Source of the DNA: Favolaschia claudopus
Lineage: Eukaryota; Basidiomycota; Agaricomycetes; Agaricales; Mycenaceae
NCBI GenBank assembly: GCA_037176885.1
Contig: JAWWNJ010000177.1
Coordinates: 399,461-463,460, forward strand
Reading direction: 5' to 3'
DNA: 64,000 nucleotides
The position numbers were made by a program, and so were the translations under genes. The notes under the pieces were generated by a model. It did no database searches, was not told where the DNA came from, and was given only the letters and a program-made list of their open reading frames with translations. The first letter of the stretch is position 1. Every line of letters begins with the position of its first letter. Below, piece by piece: positions 23,231 through 33,659 of this stretch.

Positions 23231-25841
23231 TCACTTTGGTACGTGAACAGATAGCTGAGGCGCAGAGAGTTGGGACAGGTATGTCTGCATCACCATCATA
23301 TCATCAGCAAACCAGAGTCGGCGGATATCACAGAAGTCTCACTCTTATCCATCGCTCCCTTTGGTCGGGGACATGGTCGAACATAATGTATCTCTTGTCG
23401 TTCTAGCAAAGGAATACAGATTCAGATTGCTCGTGGAATGCAAAACGAAGAATTCAAACCTTCAGAACCTTTTCGATCTCACCAACATCTACGCCCTTGG
23501 CAAGGACCTTCATATCAACTTTGCCGCCGCCGCCCTCTCCTTGGTCTTCTTCCGTCTCATCGGCTTTGACACCACCGTCCACCTAGCAGGCATAGATATC
23601 AGAAGCGACCAGTGAAACAACCATAAAACCTACCCCTTCTCCTCCAATCTTCCTCAATTTCCCCAGAATTCGACAAAAGAATTTTCTGCGAGCATCTCGT
23701 CGAAAGCCTTCCTGGAGTCAGTAGTTCGCTCTCTCTGCCATCGCTCGAACTCTTGCTCCAATGAGCGTACGTCGAACCCTAGTTTCTTCACAGGCAAAGC
23801 ACCGAGTAAAGAATCAAGGGGTAGAGAATTGAACGAGGTGGCCAATGAAGGTGCGTGAGCTTCAAAAATGGCATGAAGCGCCGCCAAATGTTTTGCGCGG
23901 AGATGCGTGATATGAGCGTTGAACAAGCTGATCTGCGCATTCACCGAGAGAGGGGAATTCGTGAATCGGGGATCGATAGAAAGCGAGGGCACAGTGATGT
24001 CCCACGTAGTCTGAGTGATAAAGCAAATGAGATACGGGACGCTACTCGAGAGTTTCGTACCTGGGGGTCTCGAACAGCGTCTGTGAGCAGGCTCCTGAAT
24101 TGGGTAAAAAGAAAAGTCAAGGGTCAGCGCCACAAGCCGAACCCAAGTCAGCGAAAAGTCATCGGCGCACTTGAACAGCATTTCACCCTCCTCCTTATCC
24201 CCCAATTGCCGCGATCGTCCGATTTCAGCCTCAACGCGACCGCGATCGGCTCGTACTTTTTCTTCTCGTTCTTTCACCGCCTGTTCAGCGCGTTGTCGAC
24301 GTTTCTTTTGTTGGTCTTCGTACGACTCCTCTGCAGCAGTGTCGGTGTCGTTGGCATTGGTGGTTTGGTCAACCGGGATATTGGAAGTAGATGATGACTT
24401 TCCCTTTAGGAAAGTGTTGAAGAGCTCTTCACGAAGCGATGATGATCCCACGGCATCGTAGCGCGGGTCGTCGATCAAATCGCGCTTGACCTAACAAAGT
24501 GTTAATAGACCCGTAAGAAAAATTGAACAATGAACTTGCGTCTTTCCAGACCGAGTCCTCTTTGATTGCGACTCCTCGCTCTCTCAATAGAGCGAAGAAA
24601 TCGTTCTCTGCTTTCAAAGCAGCAGCCCTCTTTTCTAGGATCAAATTAAAAACAGTGCGGCGGCGGCTTCAGAACGAGAGATTTACGCTCGCCGAGTTCT
24701 CTGACCCATTCCCGGAATTTCTTCTCCCTCTCTCGATCGTCGCGTCCCCAACCATAGAACCGTCGATCCTTCTTCCAAGTACGACGAAATTCAGACCAAC
24801 TCGTCCTAGTGCTCTTCACCTCTTCCTTCAAGAACCGTTCGAATTCTTCTTTAGGGTCAAGAGTTTCCTTCTCTTTCTTCACATTGGCTTGCCGTATCTC
24901 TCGAGCTCGCTCGCGACAATACTCATCGAAGGCCTCTCGGCGAGCTGATACGGACTGGAGTAAAATATACCGTGGATCTGAAACAAATTTGGGTAGAGCT
25001 ACATCCCAAGGATGCAACGGATTTATGTCCTTCTCCCTGAGCAGTGTCTAGAACACGAAACATCGTGAAGAACGAATGAGCAGGAATAGTGGTAAAGTAC
25101 CTTGAACAACGCCTTTGCCTCTTCCATCGAAAGATCCACTCGGTCCGGTATAGTGAGCTTGGCAGCTAGTAGCTTTTGCTTCTCTGCCTCTTCTTCGTCC
25201 CGTATCCTTTGCGCCTCTGCCTCCACTCTTTGCCTCTCCTCCTCCGCCTCAGCAGCAAGTTGTGCAGCTGCTTCCTTTTCCCAATCCTCCATTTCGTTCT
25301 CATCATCGCTCTCCTCCTCCTCCTCGTCATCAATTTTGGCCTTCTTCGTTACCACAATCTCATTCACAGGAACAGGGTCCTCCGCCTTTCGTTTGACTGC
25401 GTCCACAACCTCGTTCTTAACCCTCTCGATTTCGCGAGAAATGTCGGCAGAGGCTGCAGTCTCGGCAGCTCTTTCTTGCTCTTCTCGTTCATGTTTCTCC
25501 AGCGCCTCGACCGCTTCCTTAATTTCTTCAGGGACGTGCCATATGCTCTCCTTCTTAGTCCTGTTCGAATAAAATACATTGCCTTCCGTAGTCTTGACAC
25601 GCAACCAGTCTGTCCCCGGAATCGGAGTCTTCACAAGAGGCTTCTCCTTCTTTTTCTTGGTGGTTGCTTGGGCTGTGGGAGGGAGGAGTGGGCGGACATA
25701 GGTTGATTCCTTGGTGTTGACATTGTAGAAATATGGTTGGCCGGTGGGACCTAGACGCGTCTGAGGATCTATTGACCACGACAGTCAAGAATTCTTACTG
25801 ATGTGCTCAGTCCAACCAAAGGGTAATGGCGCGGCGGACAT
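23231..25841 (-). CDS. WW/FF-domain protein, TCERG1 (CA150)-like transcription/splicing coupling factor
   Basis: Nuclear adaptor family that binds proline-rich splicing factors through WW domains and the phosphorylated RNA polymerase II tail through FF domains. ATG at 25841 gives MSAAPLPFGWTEHI, which splices to 'PTGQPYFYNVNTKESTYVRP' (WW1). WW2 is 'GTDWLRVKTTEGNVFYSN', followed by 'KKESIWHVPEEIKEAV'. A Lys/Glu-rich coiled region with an acidic run (DDEEEEESDDENE) follows. Then come FF domains: 'EAKALFKTLLREKDINPLHP' (FF1), 'RAAALKAENDFFALLRERGV' (FF2-like), one near 24000-23700 containing 'SLEQEFERWQRERTTDSR', and a last one with 'IEKVLKNDKRYIMFDHVPDQ'. The final exon ends YLSQLSAPQLSVHVPK with the stop at 23231-23233. 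WW2 followed by FF repeats is closer to TCERG1/Dre4 than to PRP40, though PRP40 is the main alternative. Confidence 0.85.
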
Positions 25842-25902
25842 GCGGAAACATTTGTTGACATGTGTTGAACTGATTTTATTTCTTGGTTTGCTTCCGCCTC
25901 AA
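25842..25902. promoter_or_regulatory. 61-bp bidirectional start region (WW/FF gene and AIR-like gene)
   Basis: Only 61 bp separate the ATG of the WW/FF gene (25841, minus) from the ATG chosen for the AIR-like gene (25903, plus). Both 5' UTRs and core promoter elements must overlap each other or the coding sequence. An in-frame upstream ATG for the AIR-like gene would lie inside the other gene's first exon and is less likely. Confidence 0.5.
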
Positions 25903-27792
25903 ATGTCAATGACGGAGGTGATTGACCTCACCATGGATTCTCCTGGCCCAAGCGACGCAGACAACAAGCAAAGTCGGAGGAAAGAGCGACGAGCAGAGAG
26001 GAGACAAAAGAAGCGGGATTCAAAGGAGAAGCGGCGGGACGATTCACCTGACAGACGCGACTCGAACCGACACCACGACAGAAACCGCGACGACGACGAC
26101 CGCCACCGTGACCGCGATCACGGTTCGACGCGCAGGGAACGCTCGTCCCACCGCTCCAGGGACGAAAGGCGTGATGCAGACCACGGAAAACGCCGGCGAG
26201 ACTCTTCTCGCGAAAACGATAGAAAAAGGTCTCGACGCGACAGATCTACAGAGCGCGACTCTCGCATTCCGAATGAGGAGTTGTACGTCGTCGACAAAGC
26301 CCCTGCTTCATTGCCCGCCGCCGCACGCTATGCTCCTGCAGCTGCCGTCGAGGCACCCGATCTCGTGCTCCCTCCTCATGTCTCTATATTTGGCGACACG
26401 CCCGATCCTATCCTCCCAGCAGAGCCCATTGACTCGGATGAAGATGACGACTACATTGAATATCTAGACTACGATAACAGAAAGGTACTACCAGCTAACA
26501 TGTATTGCTAATTGCCATTCAATACTCCCAGGACTTTGTGCGTTACTATGAGGAGCAGCCCGAGGAAAACGAGAAGCGTATAATCATCTGTAAAAAATGC
26601 GGAGATGAAGGCCATATAGCTGCAGCCTGTGTAACTCTGATCGTGCGTTACATTTTCCCTTGCCTCCAGAATTCTTCTGACCGCTTTCCAGTGCTTGACA
26701 TGTGGGGCTCGGGACGACCATCCTACGTTCAGGTACCGGGCCCCTCGAGTAGCTGCCTTGGGCCGCCAACTGATTTATTCGCTCCTATAGGTGTAAATCG
26801 TCGAAGAATTGCTTCAGATGTGGAATGCGCGGCCATCTTATCGACGTGAGTTCTTCGTCCTTTTCTAGCATACTGTAGCTCGACGTCAGACCCGAAACTA
26901 GGAATGCCCAAACCAACGTGCAGCTATGTCGGGCGTTTGTGAGAGGTGCTTTTCTACATCGCACCTGACAACTGTGAGTGTTCTTGGCTGACTTGTACTA
27001 CTATCCCTCAGGCGTCTCGCAGGAATGTCCGCTTTTGTGGCGAGTGTATGTCTACGTCGAGGAGGAAGAGCATGAGCGTATTCTCAAGACACGGAAAGAA
27101 AGGATGGGGTTCGCTTTAGGACAAGGCGGTGAAGGCTATATCGCCCGTGATGCTTGCTGCTACAATTGCGGGGAATCGGGACATTGGGGCGATGCGAGTC
27201 TTTTCTACCTTCACCTCAGAGCGCCACCTAACCCCGTGTAAAGGACTGCCGAGAATTCTACCACTCAGAAGAGATTGTCGAACCCACCGCTTTCAGCCAC
27301 TACTGGCTCACCCAGGGACCATTCACTATAGAGGAACAAGCAAGTCGACCACCGCGTGACTGGCGGGCCGATATCCCTTTGCCAGGCGGAGTGGAGAATG
27401 TCGGGCGGCAAGCGAAGAAGAAGGAGATGGAAAAGCTGGCGCGGCGGCAGCAGCAGGATGAGGACGATGACGCGAACGACTGGTTCCAAAACATGGGGAA
27501 GAAGCCTGAGCGCGAGCGACGTCCATCGGGGAACATTCCAACAGGTCCTCGAAAAATGATTCCGCTTCCCTCGAAACCACACACGATGCCCATTGCCTCC
27601 TCATCCAAGATTTCCCTCACGGACCGACTCAGCGACCGTCCACCACCAGATCGCCCTGCAAAGGACCGTAACCGCGCCTCAGCCTCAGACTCGAAGTATC
27701 GTAATGACCGCGACAGAGGCGGCGGCGAAGACAGACATCGCGACCGAAACAAGGATAGAGGCCCGCGTTACACAGGCGGTTATTCGCGATAG
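25903..27792 (+). CDS. AIR2: AIR1/AIR2-like five-zinc-knuckle protein (TRAMP-type RNA surveillance)
   Basis: CCHC protein resembling yeast Air1/2 and human ZCCHC7, the RNA-binding subunit of the TRAMP polyadenylation complex that feeds the nuclear exosome. ATG at 25903: MSMTEVIDLTMDSPGPSD. Residues 4-9 (TEVIDL) look like a SUMO-interaction motif. A long Arg/Asp/Ser/Lys-rich low-complexity region follows. Spliced exons then give five knuckles: CKKCGDEGHIAAAC, CLTCGARDDHPTFRC, CFRCGMRGHLIDEC, CERCFSTSHLTTEC and CYNCGESGHWGDDC. Between knuckles 4 and 5 lies 'LLWRVYVYVEEEEHERIL'. The C-terminus has 'LPGGVENVGRQAKKKEMEKL' and a second Arg/Asp-rich tail. The stop is TAG at 27790-27792. The variant second knuckle, in which ARDDHPTF replaces the Gly-His core, matches the AIR family pattern. 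The charged N-terminal extension is larger than in yeast. Confidence 0.86.
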
Positions 27793-27892
27793 AGAGTTTA
27801 CCAGATTTGTTTGCAATGTATCGTAATTAGCAGAACGACCATGTAGCCCGGGCCGCATATTTGATCGCACATTACCCTCTGTTCTCGCCACC

Positions 27893-28927
27893 ATGCTCGT
27901 CAATCTAGTTCCCTCCGCGATGGATTTCACGACGCGACCTAAGTCGCTACCGACAGCGTGAGTCAAGGCTCGACTCGTCTAGCGCGTCGGGACATAATAC
28001 TGAGCGGTGCCCGCTGCAGACCGCAGAAGAAGCCCGCACCCGCACCCATAGCGCCCGACTCTTCCGACCCCGCTACGCGCATGATGATATCCTTAGAATA
28101 CGCGGCACTGCAACACCAGAACCACTGTCCCTTAGGTTGACCCACCATGGCTCTCAAGCAAGAATCAACCCCTCATTGCATTTCAGGCATGTACGTCGTG
28201 CCATCACCGGAGAACTTTTTGGTGTGGGACGCGGTATTCTTCGTGCATCAAGGTGAGTTATGATGAATGCAGCATTGGGGCGAAGCAAGATTGATTGACT
28301 GACTGAGCGCGTGGTGGGTGAAAAGGATACTATGCCGACGCCATCCTCAAATTCCGCCTCACATTCCCAAATAACTACCCCGAAAGCCCGCCCACAGTGC
28401 AATTCGTGACCGACGTCGTGTTCCACCCGCTCATCTCGCATTCTGGGATCTTCAATCTCGCCCCAAGGTTTCGTCCATGGCGGTGAATAATCCTCAAATG
28501 ATTTCTGTCGAAGGAATTCTCATTTGACGTGACGTTGTGTACTATGTAGGCCAAAGGAACATCGGGTATTCGACATCCTTCATTATATCAAGGCAGCGTT
28601 CAAGAAACACGCGTTGGATGAAATCAAGGAGTCGGATTGCTTGAACAAAGAGGCATATCGATTGTAAGCTATCTTACCCTCCGAAACGCCTGGCATTTCT
28701 CACAACTGTCCAGATACCATGAAACAACTTCGTCGTTTGCTGGCTTAGCCTCTCAATCTTCTCTCCTCTCACAATCCGCACCTGCTCTCTTTGACCGAGA
28801 CCATCCAACACTGAAAGGAAAACCGAAGGATGCTCTTCCCTTCAGAGAACTCGCCCCCGACCAACTACAAACCATGCGTGCCAAACTCGGACTGAAAGAA
28901 TGGCAACAAGAACCGAAAGAAGGCTAA
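27893..28927 (+). CDS. AKTIP/FTS-like ubiquitin-conjugating enzyme variant
   Basis: E2-fold protein of the FTS/AKTIP group, which in animals works with HOOK proteins in endosome and dynein-linked traffic. ATG at 27893 (MLVNLVPSAMDFTTRPKSLP) lies in a CCACC-ATG context and joins by an intron to a Pro/Ala-rich exon. The UBC core follows: 'MMISLEYAALQHQNHCPLG', 'MYVVPSPENFLVWDAVFFVH', 'YYADAILKFRLTFPNNYPES', 'PPTVQFVTDVVFHPLIS' and 'SGIFNLAPRFRPWRPKEHRV'. In an active E2 the catalytic Cys would follow the HPN-like motif. Here that position reads FHPLISHSGIFNLAP with no cysteine, so this is an inactive variant, as in FTS. The C-terminal helix is 'DILHYIKAAFKKHALDEIKE'. The stop is TAA at 28925-28927. 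The first exon/intron border is less certain than the rest. Confidence 0.84.
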
Positions 28928-29021
28928 CCAGTCGAGTACAGTATATTACCAGCGGACGGTCTATGTATTTACAGGATCTTACATTACTTACTCTACGAGA
29001 GGTCTACGCGAATCTATAGTT

Positions 29022-32000
29022 CTAGGGATCGTCGCTACTAGTGCTACTGTCGTTCCCGGGCGCGACGATGAGCGGGTTCGAGGTGATGTTTTCGTAGGGG
29101 GTGTCCGGGCCTGTATCTTCATCGATGTCTTCCAATCTATGGAAATGTTTGGAGAGCTTTTCAATGACCAGAGAATACGGCAGGTGTTGTGTCAATTTTC
29201 TGTACATCGTCAGTGCTAGGATTGGGTATGGTTCGCGATCGACCTACTTGCGGGCTTGCACGTTGAGCGAGTGCCGTGCGTCCAGGGTGGAATCGAGAAC
29301 ATTCGAGGAGTGCGCGCCTTCACTGACTGACAGCCTGATAGAATATTCCTTGTCGGATTTGCCCCGGCCGTGGTTCCGCTCATAAAGCTCGAAAGTTATG
29401 TGCGACTACCAAGTCATCGGTCAGCAAGGCGAAGAAGACAACAGTAGGCACTAACACAGTAGTCAAGCTCCGGTATACGACGGTTGGCGATGGGAAGACC
29501 GGAGTGCAAGACAAGGTTGACGAGGGTGTGGATGTGGCTTTCCTTGGTAAAATACAGAGTCAGGGAGCTTCCTCCATTATTTCGAGCCGCTTCCAAGTCC
29601 TCTACGACATTCCGCAACAAAGGGAGCGAAGTGAGGACACCGATCTCCTCTCTACACAATATCAGTCAGCAATTTGCCTAGGGTCTGAAAGCAGCACCCA
29701 CTTCTCGTCTGGATCAATCCCGTACTCTTGGGGTGCGACTAAATCAAAGAGAGCCTTTGCGCGACCATACAGCTCGTGCAGTTTTCGGTCCGGAGGGCTT
29801 TGAGACTGATCAGAGCGACCATTCTCGTCGAAGATTGCAAACAGGAAGGTTCGATGATGGAGCGCGCAATATTTGATTGTGTCGTACAACTCTGAAACCT
29901 GGAACCAGTTCAGTATGAGTTCGTCGACCAAGCAAAGAAGAGACATACCCGCGAGGGATCGAACTTTTTCTGTTCCACATCGCAGAAATCTTCGAAGAGT
30001 TTCTCCCATCGTTCTCGGAAGAGCCAAGGCTCATCTCCACAACACCTACGGACGTATGAATTGTGAGCTGAAGAGAAGCAAATTGTGGAGAGTCTCTCAC
30101 CATCGCTCCTGAATCTTGTCTACATCCATATTCTCGAAATTCCTCCGCATAATGGTCCTGAACGAGCTCAAGAGCTCAATGACTTCCTTCACAACCTCCA
30201 CCGGCTCCTTGTTCATGCTCTTCGGCCACGTCAGTTCGGGGCGTTTCTCCGGCTCTCCAGGTCGCAATAGGATCTTCAATCGCTTCTTGACATCGTCTGT
30301 CAAGTCCTTCGCCGCGTTTGAGTCATCCAGAAGATCTTTCCGCACGATCAAGTTCAACGGCGTCTGATGCGGAGACGGAGACTGTGTAGTCTGAACAGGC
30401 GAGGTGACATTCGTCTTGTTGCTCAGCGCTGCAATGTCTGTTGAAGAGCGCGAAGATATCGAGCTGGAGGTGGAGGATGGCGCGCTGTAGGTCGAATTCT
30501 GCGAGTCTACCAGGGCAGCGGCGAATATCTCGGCTGAAGCAATGACCCGTCGTTCGGAGGATGTGAATATCTGGGGAAGAGATTTCAGGCAGGCGGTCAA
30601 CCGTCAAGGACGAGATAGCGAACCTTGACATTGTTGAGAGCATCTTTGTCTAACCGGCAATTAAGTTAAAGGGAAGAAACCTGATTTTCGGACACTCACT
30701 CATGATAGAGATATCCTTCTTCATATTTTCTCCGAGATCTCGAGATTGGTATCGTGCAGAGTGAGTAAACTCGCCGCCCCTTCAAAGCCTAAATAAGAAA
30801 CTAGCGAGAAAATCAATTGAACGCACCATTTGAACACCAGCGTCAATTTCGTCAATCGCCGACCTTGACCGGGCTGGCGCTTAGAGTAAACAGGCTTCAG
30901 TTGTGCCTTCGTTCCTGGTAAATCGATCTTGCTGAACAGAGCATTGTTCAATTGAGAGAGCTTGACAAGGTCTTCGCCGTTCGCGCCGAGGCTTTTAGCC
31001 TCATTGACCGCAACAGCGATGAAATTCAGCTGTTTCTTTTCGCGCAAGATGATCTCCTCCTTCTCCCCGTTCAGCAGAGTGACGAAAGGCTGAGTCCAAG
31101 GTTCGCCGATTGGGAAGTTGCTACCATGAATCAATGCGACTGCTTGAACCTTGTGAGGAAAATACACCTACAACTTGAGTTTCTGCTTCGGGGTTCTGTC
31201 GGCATGGCGGAATACAGTCACATTGGCCTTCAACAGCCAAGTCGGCGCTTCCTGAGTTGGGGACTCCGCAACGGACAAAGGCCGATCGGGAGAAGAAAAC
31301 AGTCTCATGCAAAGGTTGGCCAGGATTTCAGCCGCTCGGTCTGAAGGTTTTGTATCAGGATGGGGGCATAACGCAAGAACGGAAACAGAATCCAAGAGGG
31401 TCAATGGTGGAAGCCGGAATTAAATAAAAATGAAGAACGCCGCCAACCAAGCTCCGCAACTGAATTTATAGCACTTGTCCTCGAATTAGACGTACCGTAA
31501 TATGACTCGTTCCCTTTCACGAAACTCCAGCCATTGACGTCGATAACTTGACTGCGTTGGCCATTATCACAACGCAGCATATCGTAGCCACAGACGCGCT
31601 GTCCAAAGCCTTCACAAATCTTCTGAGCCCAGGTCCTTTCCTCTTCGCTCAAACGGGTGATGAATCCGCAGAGAGGATATCAATTGTACGACATGACACA
31701 GACAGCTATAAGCATACCGAATTTCTTTCCCATCTGTGTTCCGTCGCACGACACCGTCAACGACGGGCGACTTTCTTGTTTCCGCATGCGTGTATTCCTG
31801 GCCGACAGTGTAGACCTTGATGTCCTCTGAGTTATCGACATCGATGAATTGCTCGTAGATATACGATCCGTCGGTTCTGGGGTGATTGAGGGTCGGATCC
31901 TGGTCGCTCGATTTGTTTCCGACCTTGTTGTCTTTAGTGCGAGGTTTCGCCATGCAAGAATAAGCTAACCTTTCTGAATAAACGACGTCCGCCACCGTCC

Positions 32001-32805
32001 CGGAAATAGATATAAACATTATGATCTTCGCCGCTGACTGGTTTTTCTACGAAAGGTTTCTCGAGAACCTGGCCGTCAATGACAATAGCATTGCCATCTT
32101 CACGAAGAGAGACTTCAGGTGCTACTGAAAATTCCCCGATAGTCAGATCAAGTCTAGTCTTGACTAACTCCTTCAACTCTTTGTCGACCCGCGGGCCACC
32201 ATCTCGAGAAACCTCCAGTCTAGGTGGGGTTGGAACTTTGAGATGATCCAGTACGGCCCCGACGAGTCGGCGGTCCCATAAAAGAGCTTGAAAGGGAAGG
32301 TCGTTGATGCAAAAGGGATTGCGAAGCTTGACGTATGAGACGGCCTTGTCCAAAGGGAAATCGGTGGAGAAGAACGATATGAGCACGTCGCATCTGGGCC
32401 AGTTCTCGACATCTTGATTTCATAGTCAACGACTGAGGATGATCACAAAGAAATTGAAGGCATACCCTCGTCCAATATGACCTTGTCCCCGAAAATTTTG
32501 ACCTCGATCGCCCCGTTTGCACGTTCCACCAGACGAGTGATAATTTCCCGCATGGCTTTGGATCGTGCCTTCACATCCATTGCGCAGACACCGAGTACCA
32601 TAGGTTTCCCCGAGTACTTTGGTGTGATGGTGTCCTGGGAATCTTGTAGAGCTCTGCTGGGAGAGTTGAGGGAATCTGAATGGATGGAATGGGAGCTAGA
32701 GGCTGGAGAGCTGGATCGTGTGATGACTGAGCTCGACCGATTTGACTTTTCAGGGGAGTGGTGAAAGAAATTGGAGAGGCGGGAGCGGGAGGTAGAGGAG
32801 GTCAT
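29022..32805 (-). CDS. VIP1: Inositol hexakisphosphate/PP-InsP5 kinase VIP1 (PPIP5K, Asp1)
   Basis: Bifunctional enzyme making and breaking 1-position inositol pyrophosphates, linked to phosphate sensing, microtubules and polar growth. ATG at 32805 ([14 protein letters not shown]) is followed by a Ser-rich tail and then the RimK/ATP-grasp kinase domain: '[19 protein letters not shown]', '[20 protein letters not shown]', '[20 protein letters not shown]', '[18 protein letters not shown]', '[13 protein letters not shown]', '[14 protein letters not shown]' and '[20 protein letters not shown]'. The histidine-acid-phosphatase-like domain starts '[14 protein letters not shown]' (near 31190), carrying the RHxxRxP motif, and runs through '[10 protein letters not shown]', '[16 protein letters not shown]' and '[18 protein letters not shown]' to the C-terminus '[14 protein letters not shown]' (stop 29022-29024). 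Both domains appear complete. The plus-strand frame upstream at 32868 has no ATG, so 32805 is the first good start. Confidence 0.93.
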
Positions 32806-33659
32806 CGTGGTAGAGGATGAGGAAGACCAGGCCTCTGGGAGACCTGGTGGAAGGAGCTGAACAAACACGTTCGACGGAGTGACATCAAAAAATCCATATC
32901 GGACTTCGGATCGGATTAGCCGGGCGAGGATCTGCAGTCAAAATTGATGGCCCTTTTGGCGCTCAGCCTCGCTCAGCATCGTGCACACGACCACTCAAAA
33001 CATCCTCATGAGTAGTCTGGAAGAGCACGGTTTAGTCGCGAGTGAACAGCAAATAACACTCGAGACGATAGAAAATGTGCAGTAATTATAACTAACAGCC
33101 GGTGTCTATGGGAATACACTGTGCGTCCAGCACCGGAGCCCCGGACCTGCCTGGGACCTAGAAAATTTAAAAAAACCGCACATCGCGGCAGTCGTTTATC
33201 TGCAGCTGCCTCTCCTATCTCCCTCATCGTCGTCCTGGTGGAAATACTCGCCGACTATCAGTCAGACCTTACCGGTATGAAAACAACGAGTTCAAGCAAT
33301 TTTTTGTGGCACAGATAGCCGGAGCACCGAAGGTCGCTTGAACAGTGCGATGTGGCCTTGCAATTGACAAGAGGCGACACCAAGCCAGCACTTGAAGGTC
33401 TCCGTCGCGCCACCAGTTTGCACAATAATGGAGGACGCCAAGACAGCTCGGAGTCCATAGGTAAGCCCACAGCCACCGGATCTTACCGGGCCGATGTCAT
33501 TGGCGATCCAAAAAATGGCTCATCTGTCATCTTCCTCCAACAAATGCCTCAGTCTTCTGTGACTCCGCCGATAAATAAGCTCGCGTTCTGTATCATGGTT
33601 TCCGTAACCTTCATCTCGGTCTATCCTCGCCTCTACCATCCTCGCCTCTATAAACACCA
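32806..33659. promoter_or_regulatory. Divergent promoter region between VIP1 and the copper ATPase
   Basis: 854 bp between divergent starts. Short open frames occur but show no family signal or splice logic. A 13-bp direct repeat and a TATAAA lie at the right end (separate entries). Otherwise I see nothing definable: no tRNA and no long inverted repeat. Confidence 0.5.
33623..33650 (+). repeat. Short direct repeat overlapping a TATAAA just before the copper-ATPase gene
   Basis: ATCCTCGCCTCTA occurs at 33623-33635 and 33638-33650 (15-bp period). The second copy runs directly into TATAAA (33649-33654), which is only 6 bp before the first possible ATG (33660). If this TATA is used, transcription would begin downstream of 33660 and the ATG at 33699 (MASASPPGDHRV) would be the first in the mRNA. 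Confidence 0.45.

Noticed and set aside
25102..25706. Long plus-strand frames opposite the WW/FF gene
   Set aside because: Ser- or Leu-rich antisense readings of Glu/Lys-rich coding sequence. WW and FF motifs on the minus strand settle the coding strand.
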